64,000 bases of DNA, from assembly GCA_030068075.1 (NCBI GenBank), contig CM057826.1, positions 112,554,746 through 112,618,745 of the forward strand, in the 5' to 3' direction. The notes below the pieces were generated by a model. The model did no database searches and had not been told where the DNA came from. It saw only the letters and a list, made by a program, of their open reading frames with translations. Origin of the DNA: Paguma larvata. Its lineage: Eukaryota > Chordata > Mammalia > Carnivora > Viverridae. Below are positions 35,228-47,100 of this stretch, one piece after another (position 1 is the first letter of the stretch; every line of letters starts with the position of its first letter). Made by a program: the position numbers and the translations under genes.

Positions 35228-37841
35228 CTTTTTTTTCTTTCTAAATTTTTATTTAAATTCTAGTTAGTTAACAGACAGTGCAATATTGGTTTCAGGAGTA
35301 GAATTCAGTGATTCATCACTTACAACACCCAGTGCTCATCCCAACAAGTGCCCTCCTTAATGCCCATCAGCCATCGAGCCCCTCCCTCACCCACCTCCCT
35401 CCATCAATTCTAGTTTGTCCTCTATCATTAGGAGTCTCTTATGGTTTGTTTCCCTCTCTCTTTTTCCCCCCTCCCTTATGTTCATCTTGTTTCTTAAATT
35501 CCACATGTAAGTGAAATCATATAGTATTTGTCTTTTTCTGACTGACTTATTTTGCTTTGCATAATGTACTCTAGCTCCATCCACATCATTGCAAATGACC
35601 AAGATTTCATTCTTTTTGAGAGCTGAATAATTTTCCATTGTGTGTATGTGTGTGTGTGTGTGTATATATATATATACCACATTTCTTTATTCATTCATCA
35701 GTTCATGGACATTTGGACTCTTTCCATAGTTTGGCTATTGTTGATAATGCTGCTGTAAACAATGGGGTGCATGTACCCCTTTGAATCTGTAATACCTAGT
35801 GGTGCAATTGCTGGATTATAGGGTAGCTCCATTTTTAACTTTATTAGGAACTTCCATACTGTTCTCTAGACTGGCTGACCTAGTTTACATTCCCACCAAC
35901 AGTGCGCGAGGGTTCCCCTTTCTCTGCATCTTTGCCAACACCTGTTGTTTCTTATGTTGTTAATTTTAGCCATTCTGACAGGTGTGAGGTGGTATCTCAT
36001 CACGATCTCATCTCATCATTTTGATTTGTATTTCCTTGATGATGAGTGATGTTGAGCATCTTTTCATGTGTCTGTTAGCCATCAGGATATCTTTGAAAAA
36101 GTGTCTATTCATGTCCTCTGCCCATTTCTTCACTGGATTATTTGTTTTTTTGGGTGTTGAGTTTTGATAAGTTCTATAGATTTTGGATACTAACCCTTTA
36201 TCAGAGATGTCATTTGCAAATATTTTCTCTCATCCTATAGGTTGTTTTTAGTTTTGTTGATTGTTTCCTTTGCTGTGCAGAAAGTTTTTACCTTGATGAA
36301 ATTCCAATAGTTCATTTTTACTTTTGTGTCTCTTGCCTCTAGCAACATGTTTAGTAAGAAGTTGCTCTGTCTGACATCAAAGAGGTTGCGGCCTGTGTTC
36401 TTCTATAAGATTTTGATGGTTTTCTGTCTCACATTTAGGTCTTTCATCCCATTGGAATTTATTTTTGTAGATGGTATAAGACAGTGGTCTAGTTTCATTC
36501 TTCTGCATGTTGCTGTTTGGTTTTCCCAATACCATTTGTTGAACAGACCGTCTTTTTCCTATTGGATATTCTTTCCTGCTTTGTTGAAGATGAGTTGACC
36601 ATATAGCTATGAGTCCATTTCTAGGTTTTCTACTCTGTTCCACTAATCTCTTTGGTGGTTTTTGTGGCAGTACTATACTGTCTTGATGAGTATAGCTTTG
36701 TAATATAACTTGATGTCCCGAATCATGATGTATCCAGTTTTGCTTTTCTTTCTCAGGATTGCTTTGGCTATTTGGGGTCTTTTGTGGTTCCATACAAGTT
36801 CTAGGATTGTTTGTTTTATCTCTATGAAAAATGCTGGTGGTATTTTGATAAGGATCACATAGAATGTGTAGATTACTTTGGATAGTATCAACATTTTAAC
36901 AATATTTTTCCTTCCCGTCCATGAACATGGAATGTCTTTCCATTTCTTTATGTCCTCTTCACTTTCTTACGTAACTGTTCTATTTCTAGAGTATGGATCT
37001 TTCATCTCTTTGGTTAGATTTATTCCTAGATCTTATGGGTTTTGGTGCAAATGTAAATGGGATCAATTCTTTGATTTATCTTTCTTCTGCTTCATTATTG
37101 GTGTATAGAAATGCTACTGATTTCTGTATGTTGATTTTTTAAAAAAATTTTTTAACGTTTATTTATTTTTGAGACATAGAGACAGAGCGTAGGCAGGAGA
37201 AGGGCAGAGAGAGAGGGAGACACAAAATCCGAAGCAGGCTCCAGGCTCTGAGCTGTCAGCACAGAGCCTGACACGGGGCTCGAACTCACACCGCAAGATC
37301 ATGACCTGAGCCGAAGTCTGCCGCTTAACCGACTGAGCCACCCAGGAGCGCCTGTATGTTGATTTTTATATCCTGCAACTTTGCTGAATTCATGTATTAG
37401 TTTGAGCAATTTTTTGGTGGAGTCTTTCTGGTGTTCTATATAAAGTAACATATCATCTGCAAATAGTGAAAGTTTTACTTCTTCCTTGCTAATTTGGATG
37501 CCTTTTATTTATTTTTGTTTTCTGATTGCTGGGGCTAAGACTTCTAGTACAATGTTAAATACTAATGGTGAGAGTGGACATCCCTGTCTTGTTCCTGGCC
37601 ACAGAGGAAAGGCTCCAGTTTTTCCCCATTGAAGATATATTAGCTGTGGGTCTTTCATATTTGGCCTTTATGATGTTGAGGTATGTTCCTTCTTTCTTTA
37701 CTTTGTTGAGGGTTTTTGTCAAGAATGGGTGCTGTATTTTGTCAAATGCTTTTTCTGCATCTATTGACAGGGTTATATGGTTCTCATCCTTTCTTTTTTT
37801 AATGTGGCATATAATATTGATTGATTTGTGAATATGAAACC
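35228..37841 (-). mobile_element. 5'-truncated L1 with 15-bp target-site duplication
   Basis: Antisense L1 flanked by ACTTGGGTGAATTAC at 35,213-35,227 and 37,842-37,856. It covers the 3'UTR and roughly the last third of ORF2, read on the minus strand and broken by stops and frameshifts, so it is inactive. Length is about 2.4 kb after removing the nested SINE. It carries a GT/AT run at 35,641-35,676. Confidence 0.95.
37140..37351 (-). mobile_element. CAN-SINE nested in the L1
   Basis: Flanked by CTGTATGTTGATTTTT at 37,124-37,139 and 37,352-37,367; younger than the L1. Confidence 0.96.
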
Positions 37842-37856
37842 ACTTGGGTGAATTAC

Positions 37857-37995
37857 ATAAGTCCTCTGGCCATCAGTTTGCTTATCCATTAAAATGGATA
37901 TAGTAAGAGTATCTATATTATAGGAGTATTGTGAGAATTAAGTGAGTTAATGAATGCAAAGTATTTTTAGCAAGACTTGGCACATGGTGAAGTTA
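37857..37995 (+). repeat. MIR, forward, right piece (split element)
   Basis: TGGCCATCAGTTTGCTTATCC, GAGAATTAAGTGAGTTAATG and GACTTGGCACATGGTG complete the MIR begun at 34,858. Confidence 0.8.
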
Positions 37996-38593
37996 ATATG
38001 ATATATTACATAATAAGAATTTGGCTTAATATTGTTTTCGGTCATATCTGACTTCTGTATTGAGGTAAATGAATGTGTGTTTTGTTGTGTTGCCTTCAGC
38101 ATCGAGTACTGCATCCTAATGAGCACTTAGATAACACAGTTATATGATGGAAAGGATTAAAAATAAAAATAACAGCATGTACTTTTTTAAAAAGGCATAA
38201 CAGTCATAAAGATAAGATATAGGAGTTCCAATGGACAAAACAACTTCTTTGCAATAAATTTACTGAGGATGGTGGGCATTTCTCTTTGCCAATTAAAGTG
38301 GTACAGCTCGGGCAATTGTGTAAACACAATTTATTATTCACTTAGCTTGCCAGCTTTATAATTATACAATTTTGATTAATTTTTATTTGCAGGCATTTAC
38401 ACTATTTTATAATCCATGCATAAAATGAGATTTGATTGATTTTTTTAATGTGCCATTGATTTCCAAGCGTCCTAATTCAGGGTTGCATACCATGTGACTA
38501 CTGTGAACTCACAGTAAGTTTACTGGGCCATCTGTCCTCTGAGCTATTCATACCAGGAGTCTCCTCTGATCTCGCTGGGAGTGATGATTTCTT

Positions 38594-38808
38594 AAAAAAA
38601 ATTATTTAGTTTTAGAGAGAGACAGAGAGAGAGAGAGCACACACATGTGCGAGCTGGGGTGGAGAAGAGAGAGAGGGAGAGAATCCAAATAGGCTACATG
38701 CTGTCAGCACCGAGCCCGACACAGGGTTCGAACCCTGAGCCATGAGATTATGATCTGAGTGAAGCTAAGAGTCGGATACTTAACTGACTGAGCCACCCAG
38801 GTGCCCCT
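38594..38808 (-). mobile_element. CAN-SINE, PLAC8L1 intron 2
   Basis: AAAAAATTATTTAGTTTTAGAG tail side, GAGAGCACACACATGTGCG body variant, head GAGCCACCCAGGTGCCCC. Confidence 0.92.
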
Positions 38809-39174
38809 GTGCATATTCTTGTATATAAATTGTGTCTGAATAACATTTATTGAATACATGCTTTAAAGGTTATGGCTAGCTTTTTGGTACTTAATTGTTT
38901 ATTATTATTACTACTATTTTTTTGGTGTTTCATAGTCCTAATTATTTGTATTCTTCAAGGTTGTCCTCTTTTGTGATGCTTGATGACATAACACCTTAAA
39001 TGTATTCAGGGATTCTTAATCTGCAGTTTGTTGATAGCTTTCAGTGGATCCTTGGACCCCACAAAATGGAATGCACAATCTTGCATATCCATGTATCTTT
39101 ATTTTCCCTTTACAGTTATCACCATATTCTCAAAAGGATCTGTGACCCAAAACATATTTAAAACAGAACCTCGG

Positions 39175-39404
39175 GGCGCCTGGGTGGCTCAGTTGGTTAA
39201 GCGTCCAGCTTCAGCTCAGGTCATGATCTCATGGTTTGTGAGTTTGAGCCCCGCATCGGACTCTGTGCTGACAGCTCAGGGCCTGGAGCTTGCTTCAGAT
39301 TCTGTGTGTGAGTGTCTCTCTCTCTGCCCCTCCCATGCTCATGCTCTGTCTCTCTCTGTCTCTCAATAATAAATAAATGTTAAAAAAAATTAAAAAAAAA
39401 AACA
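39175..39404 (+). mobile_element. CAN-SINE, forward, last before PLAC8L1 exon 3
   Basis: GGGGCGCCTGGGTGGCTCAGT head to the A-rich tail; flanks CAGAACCTC on both sides. 39,405-40,086 is unique intron. Confidence 0.94.
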
Positions 39405-40086
39405 ACTCCAGAACCTCTGCATTAGATGTTTCATGCAAAATATGAAGGAAACAGTATCAGGAATTAAAGATCAGTGGAGAAATAAATGACAGACTGTTTC
39501 CAGTTGATGCTAAAGGAACCAAGCCTCTAATAGTTTATAGATTAAAACTGGCAGATATCGGTGGCTCCATGAAACTAGCAAAAATTAGAGTAACCTTCTG
39601 GCCTGAGAAATAGAATACAGTCCTGATGAGAAGAGCAGACAGAATCACTGCAGCATAAAAGATCCTTCAATCACGTTGACAGAAAAAGATGGCTGTTATT
39701 CGAAAGTATCATATACTAGGTCTGTTTTAAATATTGAAAATAGATAGATGAACATAATAGAAGCAACAGCTACGATTCAACTGTAAAAAATTATTTAATG
39801 CTTTTCTCTTGACAGGAAAAAACAATTACCATCGTGAACGCTAACAGAATTGTATTGGATTCAGCTTTGCCAGTGTTTAACAAAAGGAGACAGTTTTGAT
39901 GTGGCTCAGTTATGGCAATTTTCATACACCGAGTTTTGACAATTGGTTATTCATTCCCAGTCCCTGATTGCAGGGAGGCAGTGTAGCATTAAATTGATGG
40001 CATAGGGTTGTAAATTCTCTTTGAGACGTGGAGTTGCTCAGAGCACATCTGAGAACCTTGGTTTTCTTTTATGTGGTTATTGACAG

Positions 40087-40223
40087 GTTTCTGTGGTCTG
40101 TTTTGTCCAATGTGCCTTGAGTGTGACATCGCCAGGCATCATGGAGAGTGCCTTTGTTGGCCGTTGTTACCTGGGTCCACCTTTGCACTGAGAATTGGCA
40201 CCAGAGAGAGACATAAAATACGG
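40087..40223 (+). CDS. PLAC8L1: PLAC8L1 coding exon 3 (PLAC8 cysteine cluster)
   Basis: 137 bp, acceptor TTGACAG, donor GTAAGT. Encodes residues 89-133: FCGLFCPMCLECDIARHHGE, then CLCWPLLPGSTFALRIGTRE and RHKIR. Cys at about 88, 90, 94, 97, 100, 109 and 111 form the dense cysteine pattern typical of the PLAC8 family. The family is cysteine-rich and membrane-associated; the molecular role of PLAC8L1 itself is not established. The last codon is CGG (Arg), directly abutting the GT donor, where I recall Gln in the human protein. Confidence 0.95.
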
Positions 40224-41351
40224 GTAAGTGTGTTTGAAAGTGCATGTGAACTTGGAGCTATATAAGAACCTGGATGTCTTTCAAACCTGCGAGTTTCAAA
40301 AAAAAAAAAAAAAGTCTGGAGGAGGATGCTTAAAAACACCACACTTAGTGGAAGGCTTTGGGAAAGGAAAGGGAAGAAATTTCTGATTTCATTCATTATG
40401 ATGTATGTTAACCAAAATGCCACATTATGGAGGGTATTCCCAAGGGATACCTATGATAATGTTGATTACTGGTCAATGGGCTACTTCTGTTTCTCCCTCT
40501 TACTGCATCAAGGGAAGATAACATGTAGAATTGCACCAAATTTGGAGGACATACTTGGGATGGTCTGACGTAAAATGAAGATTATGTGGCATGTGCAGAA
40601 TTCACTTTTGGGGTTCCGGGGGGATGCTTCAAAGAGCCAGTCAATTTCCAGGCAGCTGAGACTGAGGCACAGTGAGAGATTGAGCACAGACAGGTCAGAC
40701 CTATCAAGATGTGGGCAGTTAAAGATAAAAAAGACATCTTCTTATATATTCATGCAGAATGATGCCTAAAATATATTTTTAAGTGAAAAAAAAGTACAAG
40801 GCACAGAAGTATGCAACTATTTACATAAAAGGATTCTATATATACTTTTGTAGACACAGAATTTATCTGGAAGTGTATATAAAAAACTGCCAACAACGGT
40901 TGCCCATAGACAAGTTCACTCGGTGGCTGGGGACATCTGTGGAGGAGGATAGCATGTTCTTTTTACTTCCTATGCCTTCTTACTGTGAGAATTTTGAACC
41001 ATTTGAACCTTAGTACCCACTCTAAATAAATAGATAATTATAAATATTAAGTCCTAAGAGAAAAACAAAATGACGTTGACAGAGAAATCAGTGGCTTCAA
41101 GTACGAAGTCTGTAAAAGAAGCCGTAAGTAAGGACTGGTCTCTGAGGTGCAATGAGGGAGAAGCGGTTGAGCTTCTTGGCACTTGTGTATCCTAGCGATC
41201 GGTGTCCCTGGGCATGGATTTCTGGCATTGACTTGGAGGACCTTGGAAGCCGTGGATGGGATAAGCCATCAGGAAATCTCATAGAGGCCCCCGGGTAATG
41301 GCCGTGAGCCTGTGTGATGGGGCCAGAACAGAGACCTGGGTCTTGCCCTAG
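40224..41351 (+). other. PLAC8L1: PLAC8L1 intron 3, unique sequence
   Basis: No SINE or L1 seen, only a 15-A run near 40,300. Contrasts with the repeat-loaded intron 2. Confidence 0.55.
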
Positions 41352-41492
41352 GGCACGCTGTGTGAGGACTGGCTGGCGGCGCACTGCTGTTGGCCCTGTT
41401 CCATCTGTCAGGTGGCCCGGGAACTCAAGATGAGGGCCTCCCAACTCTACGAAATCTACGCAGCTCCTTCTACCAAGGACAACTTGATCTGA
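41352..41492 (+). CDS. PLAC8L1: PLAC8L1 last coding exon with stop codon
   Basis: Acceptor TGCCCTAG, then 46 codons and TGA (41,490-41,492): GTLCEDWLAAHCCWPCSICQ, then VARELKMRASQLYEIYAAPS and TKDNLI. The C-x(7)-CC-x(2)-C-x(2)-C pattern completes the PLAC8 domain, giving a predicted protein of 179 residues, against about 177 in human. No frameshift or premature stop is present in the four exons, so the gene looks intact. The 3'UTR is about 100 nt if the AATAAA at 41,588 is used. Confidence 0.95.
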   Translation, partial: GTLCEDWLAAHCCWPCSICQVARELKMRASQLYEIYAAPSTKDNLI

Positions 41493-41587
41493 CAGAGCAA
41501 GAAAACTCCTCCTCCTCACCCCCACCCTCCTTTCAAACACCTCTTAGAAGAGGGAGTGCTCTTAAGTTTTCACTGAAATAATATGAA

Positions 41588-41593
41588 AATAAA
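41588..41593 (+). terminator. PLAC8L1: PLAC8L1 polyadenylation signal AATAAA
   Basis: Canonical AATAAA 95 nt after the stop codon, followed by a T-rich and GT-containing stretch at 41,600-41,635, consistent with a downstream cleavage element. Confidence 0.7.
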
Positions 41594-42045
41594 GGATTTC
41601 TCCCCTACTGTCTTTACTGTTGTTCTTTCTTTACATACGTCTCCAGTGAAGTCTCTCTGTTATTTGTCTGGATTTGCTCTTCCAGCCTCGCCACATAAGA
41701 CAGATTCTAGAGGTGAGTCTGTGCCTTCCATACCCGCCTGGAGTTTGAGAAGGTGGCATTTCCTCCCATCTTCCTTCTACCGTCCTTTCATGGGAAGCTT
41801 TCTTATGCTCACTCCCTTTTCCCAGAGTGCCAGTGGTGGGGCAGGAGATGGTTAATCTTAGCACCTGGACTGGACACTAAGTATCACTAAAATAGAGAAG
41901 CATTGTCCTTCCCTTGTCCTGACTCCTTCAGTCCCTACGGCGCAAGGGAGACCGTCTCAGGTTGCTGCTGCTCTGGGGAACCTCCCCATCGCTGGCAGAT
42001 CTTTGGCCTCAGGCTTGAAGCTTTAGGTGGGCAATGGAATTGTGG

Positions 42046-42420
42046 CTGCAAAAAGATACGTTTGATTTCACTCATATGTGGTATTTGAGAAACTCAACAG
42101 ATAATCATAGAAAAGGGAAGGAAAAATAAGGTAAAAACAGAGGCAGACAAACTATAAGACTCGTAAATACAGAGAACAAACTGAGGGTTACTGGGGGGGA
42201 GGTTGGTGAGGGGATGGGCTAAATGGGCGATGGGCATTAAGGAGGGCACTTGCTGGGATGAACACTGGGTTTTTTTGTTTTGTTTTGTTTTGTTTTAAAA
42301 TAATTTATTTTCAAATTGGTTTCCGTATAACACCTTGAGCACCGGGTTTTATATGTAAGTGATGAATCACTAAATTCTGCTTCTGAAACCATTATTAATA
42401 TAGCTATATGTTAACTAACT
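42046..42420 (+). mobile_element. L1 3' end, sense, with a tiny nested antisense L1
   Basis: GATTTCACTCATATGTGGTATT to GAACACTGGGTTT, then resuming at CACCGGGTTTTATATGTAAG and TATGTTAACTAACT. Inside lies an antisense L1 3' tail (about 42,272-42,342) with a TTTTG run, flanked by a CACTGGGTTT/CACCGGGTTT-like duplication. Confidence 0.85.
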
Positions 42421-42423
42421 TGA

Positions 42424-42800
42424 TCTGCTGAAGTCCTAACTCCTGGGATCTGTGAATGAGACCTTATTTGGAATAGGGGCTTGCAGATGTAATTAAGTTA
42501 AGGTGGAGTCATTAGGGTGGGCCCGAGTCCAGTATCACTGCTGTCCTCACAAGGAGGACACGTGCCAACATAGATGCACAGAAGGAAGCCTTTGCAGAGC
42601 TGAAGGCGGAGGAAGAGATTGGAGAGATGCAGCCACAAGCCAAGGGGTGCTGTGGGTGATGGGCATCGAGAAGAGATGAGGGAGGATCCTCCCCTAGAGT
42701 TCCCTGTCCACATCTTAATTTTTTATTTCTAACCTCCACAACCCTAAGAGAGCGAGTTTCGGTTGTTCTAAGCCACCCAGTTTGTGGCCCTTGGTTACCT
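42424..42800 (+). repeat. MaLR-type LTR, forward
   Basis: GAAGTCCTAACTCCTGGGAT, GGTGGAGTCATTAGGGTGGG and GTTCTAAGCCACCCAGTTTG are the MaLR LTR landmarks in order. Non-coding. Confidence 0.7.
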
Positions 42801-42884
42801 TGGTCCTGAGAAGCTGCCACAGCAGCTGTCTGCCATGTGCACAGCACGCTCCTGCTTCTGTTAGGGCAGCAGCAAGGAACAGGG

Positions 42885-43205
42885 CTGAGGAGTCGAGGTT
42901 CTGAAGCCCAGACTGCCTCCTGCATTTGCTAATTGTGTCACAATGGGCAAAGTTCCTTTATTATTATTATTATTATAATTTATTGTCAAATTGGTTTCCA
43001 TACCACACCCGGTGCTCATCCCAACAAGTGCCCTGCCCCGTGCCCATCACCCACTCTCCCCACTCCCACACTCATGATGGGCAAGGTTTCTAATCTCTCC
43101 ATGTCTCAGTGTCCTTATCTGTAAAATGATAATGCTGATTTCACAGGCTGTGAGGATTCTAACAAGCGAAGACTCTTAGCGTGCTGCCTGGCACATTCCA
43201 AGGTA
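42885..43205 (+). repeat. MIR, forward, split by a small L1 insertion
   Basis: GTTCTGAAGCCCAGACTGCC, then after the insertion CTTATCTGTAAAATGATAAT and GCTGCCTGGCACATTCCAAGG. ATGGGCAA(A/G)GTT at 42,943-42,953 and 43,077-43,087 flanks the insert. Confidence 0.8.
42954..43076 (-). mobile_element. Very short L1 3' end insertion
   Basis: About 120 bp: (TTA)n tail then ATTTATTGTCAAATTGGTTTCC and CGGTGCTCATCCCAAC, antisense, with the target-site duplication given for the MIR. Confidence 0.9.
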
Positions 43206-43239
43206 ATGTAATGTAAACATAAGCTGTTACACCTATTTA

Positions 43240-43498
43240 TTTTATTTTATTTTATTTTATTTTATTTTATTTTATTTTATTTTATTTTATTTTTTGCATT
43301 TATTTTTGAGAGACAGAGTGAGACACAGTGTGAGTGGAGGAGGAATAAGGAGAGAAGGAGACACAGAATCTGAAGCAGGCTCCAGGCTCTGAGCAAGTGT
43401 TTAGCACAGAGCCTGATGCGGGGGTCGAACCCACAGACCTTGAGATCATGACCTGAGCCGAAGTCGGACACTCAACCGACTGAGCCACTCAGGCGCCC
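43240..43498 (-). mobile_element. CAN-SINE with TTTTA-expanded tail
   Basis: Flanked by CTGTTACACCTATTTA at 43,224-43,239 and 43,499-43,514, identical. The tail has become (TTTTA)n over about 55 bp. Confidence 0.96.
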
Positions 43499-43689
43499 CT
43501 GTTACACCTATTTAGATGCTACTTCAGATTCACAGCAAATTATGCTAGTTTGCTATTTACAGTCAAGATATACAATTTTCTTTGCAATTAAATTTTAGAT
43601 TAAAATGGAATCAATTAAAATAATATTAAGGAAATAATAATATGGATGGTTGGTGGATGTGGCAAACATTTTGAAGGTGGCGAAGCACA

Positions 43690-43880
43690 TTTTATTGACT
43701 ACTTGTATATGTTCAGCGTGCTCTGCATGTTTCAAGGCATTTGAACCTTACATCCCTCAAGAAGATGCTTTTATAGCCCCATTTTCCAGAAAAGGAACCT
43801 GAGCCACAGTCCGGTTAAATGACTTGCCCAAGGCCACATAGCTGTTAAGTGACTGGCAGTTTAGATTCCTGAGGCTGTGC
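43690..43880 (-). repeat. MIR, reverse
   Basis: ATCCCTCAAGAAGATGC, ATAGCCCCATTTTCCAGAAA and CTTGCCCAAGGCCACATAGC are in antisense MIR order. Confidence 0.78.
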
Positions 43881-44169
43881 TGCTGACCTCTGCACTCTGC
43901 CCACGTGACTGTACAAATTGGGAGTTTGCTCTACAGAGATGAGCCGGCCTGGCGAGCGCTGCGAGGCCGAGGTGGCCATCCCCACCAGTCCTAAGCAGTT
44001 CCCGTCTGACAAAGGGATTTCTTCCTCTCCTCTCAGCCCTCCCTTTTGGATGTCCAGAGCAGCTGCCAGGAGCCAATGCCCTTTGGGAAAATTAAATGCT
44101 CAATGTTGACGTTTAATCTGTGATAAAATGCTCCCCCTCCAAGCCAGCTACTGAAAGAACCAGACCTGA

Positions 44170-47100
44170 GGGACAACTAAACCAGTTTTATTGTTCCATG
44201 CTAAAACACACATCGGGCTTTGCAAGCTTACAGCTGGGAACAATATGCATTTCTGATGAAGGAGAGTTGGGGAATGTCCCCACTTTGGCATATGATGGGC
44301 CTCTCCCTGCATGGAGAGCAGACGGCAGTGTGGGCCCTGGTTTCTGGTGTGGATCTCCTGTGTTGGGGAGAGGTGCACATGGACCTGTCCAGCAGGGGTG
44401 CCCATGTTTCCCTTTGCTTCTTCTCCTCAGTCTGGCCTGGTAAAGAGCAAACTCAGCTCTTCACTAGAGCCACAAACCCAAACAAAACTCTGGGCTCTAA
44501 AAGTCATTGAGTCTACCACTGAATCACAGAACAGAAAACAGAATGAATATGTGGACATTTCTTTGAAAACTGGTGGTGGACAGTGATCCCGAAGCAAGGC
44601 AGTTGAGGGCCCTGTCTTCTGGTTTCCTCCAGAACATATCATGTCCAAGAAAAAAGGACTTAACAAAAATATGTGCTTCCTTCCCAGAAGAAAAGTTAAC
44701 CAACACCCAATATTTAAGTGAGAGACAATGACTTTGGTATTAAACTTCCCATTTCCTCAGACTTACAAAAAGCTGCCAGTGGTACAAATCTAGTGAAGGC
44801 ATGTTCTATGTATTTTTCATCTCAACTAGAAAATTCCTGTTGGTTTTCCACGATGCAAAGTGTGGAACGGATCTCTGATGACTCCATGTGGGCAGAAACA
44901 CCAACACACAAGCAACAGACATTTCAAAGTAATCCATACAGATTATTATAAATTACAAAACTAGAACATACATAAAACCCCACCAAACTTGTTGCCTTTA
45001 CAGTGGAATATGCTAAGGAAATAGCTGCCAGCCTTGGAACTTTCTATTTTTTGGAACAAAGATATGAAAACTTTGGCAATCCTTAAGTGTCCACTGCTCT
45101 ATGAAATAATTTTTTATAAGATTATATATTTTATATGTCTAAGGTTTATTTACACAATAGTCCATATTAGCTAAAATATTACACCTTACTTTACAAACAT
45201 TATTCACATATGTATTACCACATAAAGATTCTCTTTTGGTCTATTAAAAATACTATACTTTAAAAAATAAGAGACACAAGAGTCTATAGCTTTTCTGCTT
45301 ATATTTCCAAGGAGGAGTGAATTTTTCTCCTCTTCCATTTTATCTTTCTGCTTTTTCCCCTAAACGATACCCTATCCCTTGCCCCTTGTATAGTAATAAG
45401 AAACAATAATTCCAGAAGATGAAAAACAGATTTTGTGGTCAGGTAAACTATTCGAGGGTCACCTTCTGGGCTGACCTCATTCTGACCATCCTAATTTATC
45501 CTCACCTCCTACCCAGTCCCTTATGCAGCTTTTTAGCCTATGACTATTTGGAATCTATATGGTGGACTTGACAGCCCAGAGATGAAAACTTTAGGAAATG
45601 GTGGGGGCAGGAGGGTGGTGGTACTTTTCTTAAGCTTCTGGGTTTGGCTGGGAGCAAGTCAGATTCTTCATTTGATGTTTTAAAAAAAATATTTGGTCTA
45701 TTAGCTAAGCAGGTTCAGAGGAAGAACTAAATCTTCATGAAATCCTCCACTTGATAAGTCTTGGAAAGTTCCCAGAGACTTAAAAAACAGCCAGTGTAAA
45801 AATTAGGAGTGGCAATATCCTGTCACTGTCAATATGAGAGGAAAAATAAAGAAAATGTGAGAAGAAAAGAGGAATGAGAGACTTCTGAACACAAGGCTTT
45901 AAATACCTAATGTGGTCTAATGGTTTCTGGGGATTAGAAGTAATGCTGTGTGTTTGCCCCCACCCCTCAGCATATACAGCTTGCTCTTGTGTGGGCAGCT
46001 TGCCTGTACTTTCTGTTTTCATACATCATCTATGAAAGTAAAATTCCTTCCAACTCTGACATTGTATGACTTTTCCTTGGAAAATGCTGTCACCAAAACC
46101 TATTTATAGGTGGGCTGTAAGGCCTCATGTAGTAACAAGTAGATTCCAGAATCTGAAGGCAGCATCTCTCTATTCTTTGCTGCTGAGGCTAAAGAGGGGC
46201 CAACCAAACCTGAACTCATCCCAGAGGAAATGGAACCAACATTTAGTCACAGCAATTAGGAGACAAGGGATGACAGACAATTGGCAAGAGCATCACTGAC
46301 CATGAGTGAGAGGCAATGTCATCACTGAACTATTCTCTCTGTGGTCTCTCCATACCTCTTGCCTTTTCACTCAGCACCTGGCAGATACAGCCAACGCAGT
46401 GGGGCATGTCGTTGCTTATTACCACTTTCTGCTGGGGCTAACTGAGAGAAGGGTGCAGTTAAACAGTCCAAATTGTTCATTTAATTAGGAGATGGGTGCT
46501 AGGTTGAATCCTCCATGTGGCAGCTTCACAAAGAAGAAACCATTTCTGTAACCACAATATATATTCCTTACTCTGCTCATGGTTTGGCTGATGCTTGTTC
46601 CTGGTGACAAGCAGGGCTGGATGAAAGACTGAGGTGTTTCAGTGCAACATTATAATCCTGAACTTTAAAATAACCAACATATCCAAATACTGCTGTGCTC
46701 TTGTCATTGTGTTTAATAATCAGGGCAGAATGTGCTTTTAAGAAAGTCTCATTGATGTCCTAACATGGGGAGAAGATGAAAATGAACAGCTCAAAGAGTC
46801 TCATGGTATTTTTGAATTGCATTTATCTGTGCCATGTCTCTTTCTAGCTAACACAGATAACTTAAAATTTGTATTTTAGGGTAGGGGTGCCTGGCTGGCT
46901 CCATCAGTAGACAGACCACACAACTCTTGATCTTAGGGTTGTGAGTTTGAGCTCCACGTTGGATGTAAAATTTGTATTTTAGAGTGTTTTTTTTTTTTAA
47001 CCAGGTATAGAAGATCTAATGACTTGCCTTTTGGGATGACTTATTTCTGAAAAAAAAAAAAAGAATGAATGGTTTTAATTGATTTTTATATATTTAGACT

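Noticed and set aside
36377..36894. Minus-strand frames of 138 and 73 codons
   Set aside because: Pieces of the broken ORF2 of the truncated L1 at 35,228-37,841, not host genes.
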